In this document: piece after piece, positions 55,618 to 64,000 of the stretch | Layout: each line of letters begins with the position of its first letter | Position numbering within the stretch: the first letter of the stretch is position 1 | Assembly (NCBI RefSeq): GCF_900232995.1 | Contig: NZ_OCVX01000003.1 | Coordinates: forward strand, 2,383,988-2,447,987 | Origin: Mycobacterium simulans | GTDB lineage: Bacteria > Actinomycetota > Actinomycetes > Mycobacteriales > Mycobacteriaceae | Length of the DNA stretch: 64,000 nt | Reading direction: 5' to 3' | Program-made: the position numbers and the translations under genes | The notes under the pieces: generated by a model | What the model saw: only the letters and a program-made list of their open reading frames with translations | What the model was told of the DNA's origin: nothing | The model's database searches: none

Positions 55618-56166
55618 ATGCGGAGGTCGTCGGAGGAAACCAAGGCCGTCATCCTGGCGGCGGCGCGTGAACGGTTCGGCACATCGGGCTTTCAGGCCGC
55701 CACGATTCGGGCGATCGCCGCTGATGCCGGGATCGATCCCGCGATGGTGATGCGCTACTACGGCAACAAGGACAAACTGTTCGCCGCCGCGGTCGAGTTC
55801 GATTTGCGGTTTCCTTCTCTTGAAGGGGCCGACCGCGACGAACTCGGGGGGTTGTTGGTGCGGCACTTTCTCGAACGCTGGGAGGGGGACGAGGCGCTCG
55901 TCATCCTGCTGCGCTCCAGCGCCACTAATGACGAAGCCGCGCAACGGATGCGCGAGATCTTCGGGACACAGCTGCAGCCCTTGGTCGCTTCCCTGGTGCC
56001 GGCTTCCGAGGCCCGCGTGCGGGCAGGGCTGATTGCCACCCAGATCTTGGGAATGGCGGTGTGCCGCTTCGTGTTACGGCTGCAGCCGGTCGTTGAGATG
56101 ACGCGCGACGAGGTGGTCGAGTGGCTCGGCCCGACGATCCAGCGCTACCTGGGGCCGGCTGGCTGA
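55618..56166 (+). CDS. TetR-family transcriptional regulator
   Basis: 182 residues from ATG 55618; the frame from 55441 runs through the operators and is rejected. HTH: ETKAVILAAARERFGTSGF, then ATIRAIAADAGIDPAMVMRYYGNKDKLF. Its C-terminal TetR domain resembles the PsrA/C-terminal-31-type (HFLERWEGDEALVILLRSSATNDEAAQRM), common in mycobacterial repressors of flavin oxygenases. Three operator copies lie upstream. The last 22 bases overlap the convergent DUF559 gene. Confidence 0.92.
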   Translation: MRRSSEETKAVILAAARERFGTSGFQAATIRAIAADAGIDPAMVMRYYGNKDKLFAAAVEFDLRFPSLEGADRDELGGLLVRHFLERWEGDEALVILLRSSATNDEAAQRMREIFGTQLQPLVASLVPASEARVRAGLIATQILGMAVCRFVLRLQPVVEMTRDEVVEWLGPTIQRYLGPAG

Positions 56167-57005
56167 CGGTATCCACGGCGGTGCAGCGCCTCGAAGACTT
56201 TGCGCGAGATGTGTTCGGGATGGTCTTCGGCGATCACCCTGATGACGACCCAGCCAAGTTCTTCTAACGCCTTCTGTCGGCGTATGTCGTGCACATATTG
56301 GCGCCGGACGGTTCGGTGCTGGTCGCCGTCGTACTCGGCCGCGACCTTGAACCGTTCCCAGCCCATGTCGAGGAGGGCGACCGTTCGGTAGTTGGCTACC
56401 AGCGGAATTTGGGTCTGCGGAGTCGGTAATCCCGCGTCGATCAGCAGCAGCCGTAGCCATGTCTCTTTTGGAGATGCCGCGCCAGGATCGACTCGGAGGA
56501 GGACCTTCTTGACCTGCCGGATGCCCCGGCCACCGGGGTGCCGCTTAGCGATCAGCAGTCCCTCCTCGACAGAGAATGGTGTGGCCCGCATGAGCGCGTC
56601 GAGCCGGGCCACCGCCGCTGCGGCGGGCAATTGCCGTCCCAAATCGAACGCCGTCCGCGCGGGTGTGGTGACCGGTAGCCCCGCGACGCGGGTGACTTCG
56701 TCGCGGTCGAGGCGCCAGTTGCGGGTGATCACGCCAGCGGGTGGGGAGGGGGTGCGCCAGATCAGCTCGACGGGCTCGTCGTCGTCGATCCAATTGGACC
56801 CGTGCAGTGCCGCAGCGGCGAGCCCGGCGAGGACACCGCGTTGACCCGACCACAGCCACGCCGCTTCGGAGCGTCTGCGCAGTGTGAGTGGTGTGTCTGC
56901 GGCGAGGTAGACGTCGGGATAGATTGCGCGGTAACGGGTCCGCAGCTGGTAGCGGCTTAGCTTGCCTTGGCGTAGGGCTTCGCTGCCAACGATGACTTCC
57001 CTCAT
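56145..57005 (-). CDS. AbiEi-like/DUF559 (Vsr-type endonuclease fold) protein
   Basis: 286 residues from ATG 57005. The N-terminal part is a winged-helix-like segment (LSRYQLRTRYRAIYPDVYLAA) of the AbiEi type; the C-terminal ~110 residues are DUF559/very-short-patch-repair-like: LLDMGWERFKVAAEYDGDQHR with the acidic pair and KALEELGWVVIRVI. Such proteins are abundant in mycobacteria as orphan antitoxin-like or nuclease-like genes. No nearby AbiEii toxin is present, so the function is unclear. Confidence 0.8.
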   Translation of the reverse strand: MREVIVGSEALRQGKLSRYQLRTRYRAIYPDVYLAADTPLTLRRRSEAAWLWSGQRGVLAGLAAAALHGSNWIDDDEPVELIWRTPSPPAGVITRNWRLDRDEVTRVAGLPVTTPARTAFDLGRQLPAAAAVARLDALMRATPFSVEEGLLIAKRHPGGRGIRQVKKVLLRVDPGAASPKETWLRLLLIDAGLPTPQTQIPLVANYRTVALLDMGWERFKVAAEYDGDQHRTVRRQYVHDIRRQKALEELGWVVIRVIAEDHPEHISRKVFEALHRRGYRQPAGPR

Positions 57006-57095
57006 GCTCCGTAGGACGCCGTCGCCGGCTGGGGGGTTTCACTTCGCTGAGATTCAAGTCAGGCACACGTTTTTCGGCGCGTCGTGTGCGTGACG

Positions 57096-58583
57096 TTAGT
57101 GTCGCGGGTTGAGGGGCAGGCCGATGCGGCGGTACCGCTGCAGTCGAGCGGCGAGGCGTTCGGGGGCTGGCATTTCACGCAGCGCGTCGAGTTCGGAGGC
57201 GATGGCGCTGGACAGTCGCTCACAGAACTCGACCGGCTCGTCCGCCGCGTCGGGAAGCTCAGGCACGATCGCGTCGACAATCCCGGACACCAGCAGGTCC
57301 GCCGACCGAATGCCTTGGGCCGCAGCCAGTTCCGGGGCATGAGTGATGTCGCGGAAAACGATGGCGCTGGCGCCCTCCGGCGGTAAGGGCGCCAGCCAGC
57401 CGTGCAGCGCGGCCAGCACCCGGTCGGCTGGCACCATCGCCAGCGCCGGTCCGCCGCTGCCCTGGCCAAGCAGGACCGACACCGTCGGGGTGTCCAGTGT
57501 GACGAGCTCGGCGAGGCACTGCGCGATCTGGCCCGCCAGCCCGCCCTGCTCGGCCTCGACCGGCAACGCCGGGCCGGCGGTGTCGATGACGAGCACCAGC
57601 GGTAGGCGTAGTTCGGCGGCAAGCGCCATTCCGCGGCGCGCCTCCCGCAATGAGGCCGGCCCAACGATCCCCCCGACGACCCGCCGCTGGCCGAGCACCA
57701 CCGCGGGCTGACCGGCAAATCGCGCCAGCGCCAGCAGCATGGTCGCCGCCTCTTCGGGCCCGGTTTCGGAGAGCAACACGACCTCCGTGCCGCCGTGTCG
57801 TAGCAGGTCATCGACCCCCGGCCGGTCTGGTCGTCGCGATGTGACCACCGAGTCCCACGCCGCTATCTCGGGTATCGGTTCGGACTGCGGTGCTGCGGGT
57901 AGCGGGCCGGGGGCGTCGGAGATCACCGTCAGCGCCCGGTGCAGCGTTCGTCGCAACCCGTCGAGCGGAACGACGTCATCGATCAACCCGCGGCGCTGTA
58001 GGTTCTCCGCGGTCTGGATGCCGGGGGGGAATGGTTCGCCGTAGATCTGCTCGTAGACCCGTGGGCCGAGCAGTCCGATCAGTGCTCCCGGCTGCGCGAG
58101 GGTGATATGGCCCAGCGAACCCCACGACGCGAAAACCCCGCCGGTGGTCGGATGGCGCAGGTAAACCAGATAGGGGAGATGTGCTTGTTTGTGCAGCCGG
58201 ACTGCCGCGGCAATCTTCACCATCTGCAGAAACGCGACTGTGCCCTCCTGCATGCGGGTGCCGCCCGAACTCGGCGACGCCAGCAGCGGCAGCCGCTCGG
58301 CTGTTGCGCGCTCCACCGCCGCGGTGATCCGTTCGGCCGCCGCCACCCCGATCGAGCCGCCCAGGAAGTCGAATTCGCAGACCACTACGGCCACCCGGCG
58401 TCCGAAGACGCGCTCCTCGCCGGTCAGCACCGATTCGTCACGGCCGGTGGCGGCGCGGGCGGCGGCCAGGTCGCGGGAGTATGACTCGCTGACTGGTATG
58501 GAAAGCGGCTCGCTGTCCCAGCTGGCGAAAGAGCCCTCGTCCAGCACCGCGTCCCGCAGTTGATCGGTCGTGATACGACTCAC
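57096..58583 (-). CDS. accD3: Acetyl/propionyl-CoA carboxylase carboxyltransferase (beta) subunit AccD3
   Basis: 495 residues from GTG 58583, the Rv0904c length; the frame to 58772 overlaps echA6. The carboxyltransferase N-domain ([40 protein letters not shown]) and C-domain ([20 protein letters not shown]) each have the crotonase-like acyl-CoA and biotin sites. It carboxylates a short or medium acyl-CoA as part of an ACCase complex with an AccA; the exact substrate of AccD3 is unsettled. Divergent from echA6 with 28 bases between. Confidence 0.94.
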   Translation of the reverse strand: MSRITTDQLRDAVLDEGSFASWDSEPLSIPVSESYSRDLAAARAATGRDESVLTGEERVFGRRVAVVVCEFDFLGGSIGVAAAERITAAVERATAERLPLLASPSSGGTRMQEGTVAFLQMVKIAAAVRLHKQAHLPYLVYLRHPTTGGVFASWGSLGHITLAQPGALIGLLGPRVYEQIYGEPFPPGIQTAENLQRRGLIDDVVPLDGLRRTLHRALTVISDAPGPLPAAPQSEPIPEIAAWDSVVTSRRPDRPGVDDLLRHGGTEVVLLSETGPEEAATMLLALARFAGQPAVVLGQRRVVGGIVGPASLREARRGMALAAELRLPLVLVIDTAGPALPVEAEQGGLAGQIAQCLAELVTLDTPTVSVLLGQGSGGPALAMVPADRVLAALHGWLAPLPPEGASAIVFRDITHAPELAAAQGIRSADLLVSGIVDAIVPELPDAADEPVEFCERLSSAIASELDALREMPAPERLAARLQRYRRIGLPLNPRH

Positions 58584-58594
58584 AGCGACGAGGC

Positions 58595-58600
58595 TATATA
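58595..58600 (+). promoter_or_regulatory. Leaderless -10 element of echA6
   Basis: TATATA at 58595-58600 lies 11 bases before the echA6 ATG. With normal -10 to start spacing transcription would begin within a few bases of the ATG, giving a leaderless message; no ribosome site is visible. Confidence 0.5.
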
Positions 58601-58611
58601 TCCTGACCCCC

Positions 58612-59343
58612 ATGATCGGCATTACCCAGACCGAAGCCGTTATGACCATCGAGCTGCAGCGGCCCGAGCGGCGCAACGCGCTGAATTCCCAGTTGGTCGA
58701 GGAGCTGCGCGAGGCCGTGCTGAAGGCCGGCGACGGGTCCGTTCGGGCCATCGTGTTGACGGGCCAGGGCACGGCGTTTTGCGCCGGGGCGGACCTCTCC
58801 GGAGACGCATTCGCCGCGGACTACCCCGACCGGCTCATCGAGCTACATCGGGTCCTGGATCAGACATTGATACCGGTGATCGGCGCCATCAACGGGCCCG
58901 CCATTGGCGCGGGCCTGCAGCTGGCCATGCAGTGCGACCTTCGGGTCGTGGCTCCGGAAGCGTTCTTTCAGTTTCCGACGTCGAAATATGGCTTGGCCCT
59001 TGATAATTGGAGCATCCGCCGATTGTCCTCGCTGGTCGGTCACGGACGGGCCCGCGCGATGCTGCTGACCGCGGAGAAGCTGACCGCCGAGATGGCGCTG
59101 CACACCGGTATGGCCAACCGCATCGGGACCTTGGCTGACGCTCAAGAGTGGGCCACCGAGATCGCGGGTCTGGCGCCGCTGGCCATACAGCACGCCAAGC
59201 GGGTACTCAACGACGACGGTTCCATCGAGGAACCGGGGCCCGAACACAAGGAGCTCTTCGACAAGGCTTGGGGCAGCCAGGATGTCATCGAGGCGCAGAT
59301 TGCCCGGGTGGAGAAGCGGCCGCCGAGGTTCCAGGGGGCTTAA
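58612..59343 (+). CDS. echA6: Crotonase-fold acyl-CoA-binding protein EchA6
   Basis: 243 residues from ATG 58612, the Rv0905 length. Crotonase fold with oxyanion-hole segments [10 protein letters not shown] and [16 protein letters not shown]. In M. tuberculosis EchA6 lacks hydratase activity, binds long acyl-CoA, and shuttles it to FAS-II for mycolic acid synthesis; it is the target of THPP compounds. The usual catalytic Glu of ECH enzymes is not evident here either. Followed five bases later by the Rv0906-like gene, suggesting one transcript. Confidence 0.94.
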   Translation: MIGITQTEAVMTIELQRPERRNALNSQLVEELREAVLKAGDGSVRAIVLTGQGTAFCAGADLSGDAFAADYPDRLIELHRVLDQTLIPVIGAINGPAIGAGLQLAMQCDLRVVAPEAFFQFPTSKYGLALDNWSIRRLSSLVGHGRARAMLLTAEKLTAEMALHTGMANRIGTLADAQEWATEIAGLAPLAIQHAKRVLNDDGSIEEPGPEHKELFDKAWGSQDVIEAQIARVEKRPPRFQGA

Positions 59344-59348
59344 CTGCC

Positions 59349-60461
59349 ATGACGCGCCGAGCGCTGCGACTGGCAGCCGGTACCGCCTCGCTAGCGGCGG
59401 GGGGCTGGCTGTTGCGTGCGCTGCACGGCGCACCCGCGGCCCCCGGGGCCGATCCCTCGTCGATCCAGGCCGTGTCGGAGGGCTCTCCGAACTATCGCGA
59501 CGGCTCCTTCGTCAACCTCGACCCGGCCTCGATGTACGTCATGGACCGCGAGCAATTGCGGCTCATCGCATGGGAGTTGGTCGGGGCGCGCAGTACCAGA
59601 CGGCCCGCGGCGCCGATTCCGTTGGCGGCGCCGGAGATTTTTCGGGGTGATGCAAGCCGGCTCGCGGTGAGCTGGTTCGGGCACTCGACGGCACTGGTGG
59701 AAATCGACGGGTAACGGGTGCTGACGGATCCGGTGTGGAGTGATCGGTGCTCGCCGTCGGATCTCGTCGGCCCGCAGCGGCTGCATCCGCCACCGGTGCA
59801 GCTGGAAGGCCTGCCCGCTGTTGATGCGGTGGTCATCAGTCATGACCACTACGACCATCTCGACATCGACACCGTGCGCGGGTTGGCCCGGACGCAGCGA
59901 GCGCCGTTCTTCGTCCCGCTGGGCGTGGGTGCCCATTTGCGGTCATGGGGGATTCCGGAGCAACGGATCGTCGAGCTGGACTGGAACCAGAGCGCACAGG
60001 TCGACGAGCTCACGGTGATTTGCATGCCGGCGCGGCACTTTTCGGGGCGTTTCTTTAGCCGGAACAACACGTTGTGGGCGTCGTGGGCGTTTATTGGGCC
60101 CGGCCATCGTGCGTATTTTGGCGGTGACACCGGCTACACCAAGAGCTTCGCCCAGATCGGCGCGGACCACGGGCCGTTCGACCTGACCCTGATGCCGATT
60201 GGGGCCTACAACACGGCGTGGCCGGACATCCACATGAACCCGGAGGAAGCGGTCCGGGCACACCTGGATGTCAGCGAATCGGGGCTGTTGGTGCCGATTC
60301 ACTGGGGCACGTTCCGGCTGGCTCCGCACCCGTGGGCGGAGCCGGTCGAGCGGGTGCTGAAAGCGGCTGAACCGGACGGGGTTCAGGTGGCCGTGCCGTT
60401 GCCCGGCCAGCGGATCGACCCCGCTGCGCCGTTGCGATTCAACCCGTGGTGGCGGTTGTAA
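59349..60461 (+). pseudogene. Metallo-beta-lactamase-fold hydrolase (Rv0906-like), split by an in-frame stop
   Basis: Codons 1-121 (59349-59711) encode MTRRALRLAAG... through HSTALVEIDG. A TAA at 59712-59714 interrupts the frame, and the same frame resumes immediately as RVLTDPVWSDRCSPSDLV and continues to 60461. In H37Rv this position reads EIDG-Tyr-RVL, so a TAC to TAA change of one base fits. The rest is intact: VISHDHYDHLD (zinc motif), ARHFSGR, FGGDTGYTKSF, IHWGTFRLAPHPW. The protein family is a lipid-anchored or secreted metallo-beta-lactamase of the UlaG/NAPE-PLD type. Could also be a sequencing error. Confidence 0.9.
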
Positions 60462-60481
60462 GCTCACACGCCTTACCGCGC

Positions 60482-61129
60482 TTATTTCTCGGTGGGAGTT
60501 CCCGGAAAAACCAGCGCAATCGGATGGGCCAGCACGAGTCGAGCCATCTCATTAATGAACACATCCTTGGCGATCGGCGGTCGCTCGACGACGTAGCGTA
60601 TCGGCGCACCAAGCAGTTGGACGATGATCCACGTCGCGGCATCGATGTCCATGTCTGCCGGCGGATTGGGAACTGCCAGCATATATCCCCTAATGATTTC
60701 GCTGATCAGTTTTTCCACCGGCTTGATCAAGTCCGCTCCGCTATAACCCGGCAATTGTCCGGAGATTATTTGCAAGATTTCGGGCCGTTCAAGCATGGAA
60801 TCGACGTATATTCGCACAGCCGCTGGCACCAGAATTGAGCGCCTGCACTCGGATTTGAACAATTGGTGCAATTTGGTTGAGACTTCGTCCTGCAGCTGCC
60901 GGGTATAGTCTGCGACCATCGCCTCCAGGATCGCGTCCTTATTGGGAAAGTATTGGTACAGCGAGCCAGGGCTGATGCCGGCCGCGGCAGCGATCCGATT
61001 CGTCGACACACCGCCGTAGCCGCGCTCTTTGAGAACCCTCGCGGCCGCATCGAGGATGCGTTGGACAGTTTCCCTCGACCGTTCCTGCGCCGGCGTCTTG
61101 CGGGCAATCACATGGGGCACGGCGGTCAT
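60482..61129 (-). CDS. TetR-family regulator, duplicate A
   Basis: 215 residues from ATG 61129, or 212 if the GTG 61120 used by its paralogue is the start. HTH: RSRETVQRILDAAARVLKERGYGG, then STNRIAAAAGISPGSLYQYFPNKDAIL. Its protein is very similar over its whole length to the TetR at 62225, and its upstream region also matches (same 14-bp palindrome at 61347). Likely self-repressing through that palindrome. It lies 20 bases from the Rv0906-like gene, convergent to it. Confidence 0.93.
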   Translation of the reverse strand: MTAVPHVIARKTPAQERSRETVQRILDAAARVLKERGYGGVSTNRIAAAAGISPGSLYQYFPNKDAILEAMVADYTRQLQDEVSTKLHQLFKSECRRSILVPAAVRIYVDSMLERPEILQIISGQLPGYSGADLIKPVEKLISEIIRGYMLAVPNPPADMDIDAATWIIVQLLGAPIRYVVERPPIAKDVFINEMARLVLAHPIALVFPGTPTEK

Positions 61130-61570
61130 GATATGTCAGTCAACGACCCCTCAGGGAGAAGGTTTAGCGCCGACTTGCCGAGCGCGCTTGGCTTCCTCGA
61201 GGGTTCGGTACTCCACTCAAAACAACGCAAGCAACCCACCGCGACCAAGCAATTAAATGCGAGCAGTTGCGGGCGTGTCGTCGTATGTGTCCGAGCTGAC
61301 CAGCGGTTTTTGCGCTGAGATTGCGCTACAGAAAACGAATTGAATGCGAGCGATCGCTCGTGTTTATCTTTCCCCGGATAGCGGCAAAAGGAAGAAATTC
61401 CTAGACAGTTTCGATCCCCGCGATGCCGTCGCGACGGAGTTGATATGAGCTGCTGGGTCGTCGAGAAATGGGGTTGATATGCCGTTTGTGATCGCCACGC
61501 CAGCGGAGCCGAGGGCAGCCGTCGACGGGCCTCTCGTGTGCGCTCAACCGCACTACGCCGGGAGGTCGAT
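61130..61570. promoter_or_regulatory. Regulatory region A with duplicated palindrome
   Basis: Bases 61230-61400 match the region at 63010-63205 upstream of the second TetR (shared blocks CACCGCGACCAAGCAA, AATGCGAGCAGTTG, GAAAACGAATTGAATGCGAG, TTCCTAG-CAGTTT). The 14-bp palindrome at 61347-61360 is the likely operator. No gene is present apart from the 5' part of the next frame. Confidence 0.7.
61347..61360. promoter_or_regulatory. 14-bp palindrome CGAGCGATCGCTCG, copy A
   Basis: Perfect palindrome, identical with flanks to the copy at 63131-63144. It lies between TetR A and the CDP-alcohol phosphatidyltransferase gene. Confidence 0.75.
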
Positions 61571-62206
61571 GTGAAGGTCACGCCGTTGGAGCCGCTCGCG
61601 GGCATGTCAGCGACGGCGCTACGCCGACTGGTGTTCGGTGTCACGATCGCCAGGCTGCCGCTCGCTCTCGGGTTTTTCTTCTGCTCGTATTTTTCGAACG
61701 GTCAGGCACGATCGACAATGGTCGCGCTTTGCGTGCTAGTCGAGGTCAGCGACGTTCTTGACGGTTACCTGGCGCGCCGGTTAGGCGTAGTAACGCCACT
61801 AGGGGCAATGGCCGACAGCACCGTAGACCACGTGGCGCGTACGACCGAGGCGGTGGCTCTCGTCGCCGTCGGCGTCTTTCCAGCCTCACTCCTCGTGGTG
61901 ATGATCGGGCGCGATGCCGTGGTTGCGACGGTTCGGCAGCTCTCGCTTCGCCGGTCGGGCGTTGGCGCCGGCACGCGGCGTAGCGGAAAGATCAAAGGAA
62001 TCGCTCAGGGCTTCTGCATAGTGACCCTGACCAGCTATTACGCATTAGCGTCGCACCCGACCGCGGCCTGGCTCATGTTGAGTTCTGTAGTCGTCACCGC
62101 CGCGTTCCTAGCTACCGCGGTCTCACTGGTCGACTATTCGGTTGCGTATTGGCGATCGGCGAGACCGCTACGCCTAGAGACTCAAGCGACGGCGCCCGGT
62201 TTGTAG
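61571..62206 (+). CDS. CDP-alcohol phosphatidyltransferase family protein
   Basis: 211 residues from GTG 61571, which has GGGAGGTCGAT just upstream; the frame opens at 61538. The CDP-OH motif D-x2-DG-x2-AR-x8-G-x3-D-x3-D is intact (VLDGYLARR, then GAMADSTVDH). Around five to six transmembrane segments. The family condenses a CDP-alcohol with a phosphoalcohol or inositol/glycerol phosphate, so it makes a phospholipid or a sugar-lipid head group. The substrate is not inferable. It lies between duplicated TetR genes. Confidence 0.85.
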   Translation: MKVTPLEPLAGMSATALRRLVFGVTIARLPLALGFFFCSYFSNGQARSTMVALCVLVEVSDVLDGYLARRLGVVTPLGAMADSTVDHVARTTEAVALVAVGVFPASLLVVMIGRDAVVATVRQLSLRRSGVGAGTRRSGKIKGIAQGFCIVTLTSYYALASHPTAAWLMLSSVVVTAAFLATAVSLVDYSVAYWRSARPLRLETQATAPGL

Positions 62207-62224
62207 GCCGGTTGCGCACTGACT

Positions 62225-62857
62225 TCAACCGCCGGTTCCTGGAAAGGCCTGCGCAATCGGATGGCCCAGCACCAGTCGCGTCAGCTCGTGGACAAACACA
62301 TCCTTGGCGATAGGCGGTCGCTCGACGACGTAGCGTATCGGCACTTCAAGGAGCTGGACGATGACCCACGTCGCGCCATCGACGTCCAGATCGGCGGGCG
62401 GATCGGGAACTGCCAGCATGTATCCCTTGATGAGTTCGCTGACCAGATTTTCGACGGGTTTGATCACGTCCGCGGCGCTATATCCCGGCAGCTGTCCGGA
62501 GATCACGCGCAAGATTTCGGGTCGTTCAAACATGGCGTCGACGCATATCCGCACTGCCTGCGGTATCAGAGCTAAGCGGTTGCCGTCGGGTTTGAACAGA
62601 TCGTGCAATTTGGTCGAAATTTCGTCCTGCAGTTGCTCCGTATAGTCGGCGACCATCGCCTTCAGGATCGCGTCTTTATTGGGAAAGTATTGATACAGCG
62701 AGCCAGGGCTGATGCCAGCCGCGGCGGCGATCCGATTCGTCGACGCACCGCCGTACCCGCGTTCTTTCAGGATCCTTGCGGCCGCATCAAGGATGCGTTG
62801 GACAGTTTCCCTCGACCGCTCTTGCGCTGGTGTCTTGCGAGCAATCAGATGGGGCAC
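62225..62857 (-). CDS. TetR-family regulator, duplicate B
   Basis: 210 residues from GTG 62857 (MPHLIARKTPAQERS). Paralogue of the TetR at 60482: HTH block RSRETVQRILDAAARILKERGYGGASTNRIAAAAG is nearly identical, and the ligand domain is closely similar (ERPEIL-VISGQLPGYSAADVIKPVENLVSE). The stop lies 19 bases after the convergent CDP-alcohol gene. It is divergent from the PE_PGRS gene at 63241 with the palindrome copy B between. Confidence 0.93.
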   Translation of the reverse strand: MPHLIARKTPAQERSRETVQRILDAAARILKERGYGGASTNRIAAAAGISPGSLYQYFPNKDAILKAMVADYTEQLQDEISTKLHDLFKPDGNRLALIPQAVRICVDAMFERPEILRVISGQLPGYSAADVIKPVENLVSELIKGYMLAVPDPPADLDVDGATWVIVQLLEVPIRYVVERPPIAKDVFVHELTRLVLGHPIAQAFPGTGG

Positions 62858-63240
62858 GGAGTCATGATAGGCGCGTCAACAGCCGCTTCGCGGCAGAACG
62901 TTTTAGCTTCGACCCGTCCCACGCTCTGGCTTCTTCGAGGTCGCGCTTCGGTGCACATCGGCAGCGCGGTTTCAGCATCCGACGATGATCACCTTCTCAG
63001 TCGTACTCCGCTCAACCAACCACCGCGACCAAGCAACCGAATGCGAGCAGTTGTCGGCGCGTCACCCCATACATCCGCGCTGACCAGCCGTTTTTGACCT
63101 GAGACTGCGCTACGGAAAACGAATTGAATGCGAGCGATCGCTCGTGTTTATCTTTCCTCGGATAGCGGCGTTTCGTAAAAGGGAAATTCCTAGCCAGTTT
63201 TCGCCGCGATGCGTTCGAGGACCCCGTTGGGAGGTTTCGC
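62858..63240. promoter_or_regulatory. Regulatory region B with duplicated palindrome
   Basis: 383 bases before the PE_PGRS gene matching region A over the stretches given there. The palindrome CGAGCGATCGCTCG is at 63131-63144. No gene seen. GAGGTTTCGC before ATG 63241 is a weak ribosome site. Confidence 0.7.
63131..63144. promoter_or_regulatory. 14-bp palindrome CGAGCGATCGCTCG, copy B
   Basis: Same perfect palindrome and flanks as 61347-61360, here between TetR B and a PE_PGRS gene. Probably the operator of the duplicated TetR proteins. Confidence 0.75.
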
Positions 63241-63960
63241 ATGTCATTCGTATTCGCAGCGCCCGAGGCGCTGGTGGCGGCGGCGACGAGTGCGGTGAGT
63301 ATCGGGTCGGAGATCAGCGCGGCCAACGCGGCCGCGGCGGCTCCGACTATCTCGGTGCTGGCGGCCGGCGCCGATGAGGTGTCGGCGGGGATTGCGGCGC
63401 TGTTTCGCGCACACGCGCAGAGCTATCAGGCCTTGGCCACGCACGCGGCGGCTTTTCACGACCAATTTGTGCACAACCTGGCAACCAGCGCGGGCCTCTA
63501 TAGCGGCGCCGAAGTCGCTAACGCGAACCCGATGCAGCAGGCGCTGGCCGCGGCGAGCGGGGTGCAACAGGACGCATTGGGCGCGGTCAACGCGCCCTTC
63601 CAGGCGCTGACCGGGCGCCCGGTGATCGGCAACGGCGCCGACGGGACGGCGGCCTCGCCCAACGGCGGGGATGGCGGCTGGCTGTACGGCAACGGCGGCA
63701 ACGGCTGGAACAGCACCGTGGCCAACCAGGCCGGCGGCAACGGCGGAAACGCCGGGCTGTGGGGCAACGGCGGACGTGGTGGCGCCGGCGGCGGCGACCA
63801 AAGTAGCTTCGTGGCCGGCGGGGCGGGCGGTCAGGGTGGTAATGGCGGGTGGCTGTTCGGCAACGGGGGGGGCGGGGGGGGCGGGGGGGGGGGGGGGCGC
63901 CTTTCCCCAACGGGGGGGCCCCCCCTGCTCTTTTAAAAAACTCCCGGCCCCCGCGACAGG
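63241..63960 (+). CDS. PE_PGRS protein, 3' truncated at contig end
   Basis: From ATG 63241, a complete PE domain: MSFVFAAPEALVAAATSAVS, then YSGAEVANANPMQQ, which carries the YxxxD/E secretion motif (YSGAE, about residues 92-96). The GRPVIGNGADG linker follows and PGRS repeats (GGNGGNAGLWGNGG type) start near 63660. Beyond about 63860 the sequence degrades into G runs, so the reported end (an early stop at 63936) is unreliable. ESX-5-type secreted surface protein; complete length unknown. Confidence 0.85.
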
Positions 63961-64000
63961 GCGAAAAATCCGGAGGCCGCCTTTTGTTGTAAAAAAAAAA
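63865..64000. other. Low-quality contig end
   Basis: The PGRS repeat collapses into long G runs, then TTTTAAAAAA-like and finally ten A bases. This is a typical draft-assembly end, not biology. Features in this stretch should not be interpreted. Confidence 0.85.

Overview
The window comes from a slow-growing, non-tuberculous Mycobacterium closely related to the M. tuberculosis complex. Its backbone follows the H37Rv gene order Rv0854 to Rv0906 with very similar proteins: far, dapC, fadA/fadB, the XPB helicase, moaC2-mog-moaE2, Rv0875c-Rv0877, Rv0879c-Rv0885, fprB, the Rv0888 sphingomyelinase, citA, gltA2, the arfABC operon, prrAB, accD3 and echA6. The organism call rests on recognising these proteins, on high GC, on PE_PGRS sequence and on a MIRU element. 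It is not simply M. tuberculosis: several H37Rv genes are missing (moaD2/moaA2, fadE10, PPE13, Rv0890c-Rv0895) and several blocks are extra. The last ~140 bases are homopolymer-rich and look like a draft contig end.

Layout. 1-7352: SRPBCC proteins, an acyl-CoA racemase, dapC and the fadA-fadB beta-oxidation pair, closed by a perfect 27-bp hairpin. 7.4-13.7 kb: an accessory block between fadB and the XPB helicase. It holds an FAD monooxygenase with a divergent TetR and paired operators, a DUF302 protein with a CsoR/CstR-type repressor and CsoR-like operators, an F420-type LLM oxidoreductase, an ABM monooxygenase, and a DUF35/thiolase pair. 13.7-19.4 kb: XPB helicase, its partner, and molybdopterin genes with a MIRU between mog and moaE2. 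19.4-21.4 kb: the C-terminal end of rpfA abuts a PE_PGRS tail that lacks its PE domain, which is a deletion/rearrangement junction or an assembly chimera.

21.4-36.2 kb: conserved backbone with a 59-bp VNTR, a CRP-like site between serC and Rv0885, and a long regulatory-looking region before the sphingomyelinase gene. 36.2-39 kb: pdxH and a large dioxygenase-methyltransferase fusion, standing where H37Rv has Rv0890c-Rv0895. 39-46.4 kb: gltA2, a phytoene-dehydrogenase-like protein, the arf operon and prrAB.

46.5-57 kb: a second accessory block between prrA and accD3. It contains a heterodimeric ABC exporter with one degenerate ATPase half, a type I IPP isomerase, an AT-rich small membrane protein, a KstD-like flavoprotein with TetR, an EspC-like small protein, an FAD monooxygenase with a TetR and three operator copies, and a DUF559 protein. 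57-64 kb: accD3, echA6, an Rv0906 homologue split by one in-frame stop, then a duplicated TetR module (each copy with the same 14-bp palindrome) around a CDP-alcohol phosphatidyltransferase, ending in a truncated PE_PGRS gene.

Functionally the window is dominated by acyl-CoA and isoprenoid/steroid-type lipid metabolism (FadA/FadB, Far, EchA6, AccD3, DUF35-thiolase, KstD-like, IDI), central carbon metabolism (two citrate synthases) and redox enzymes, each accessory cassette carrying its own TetR or CsoR-family repressor.
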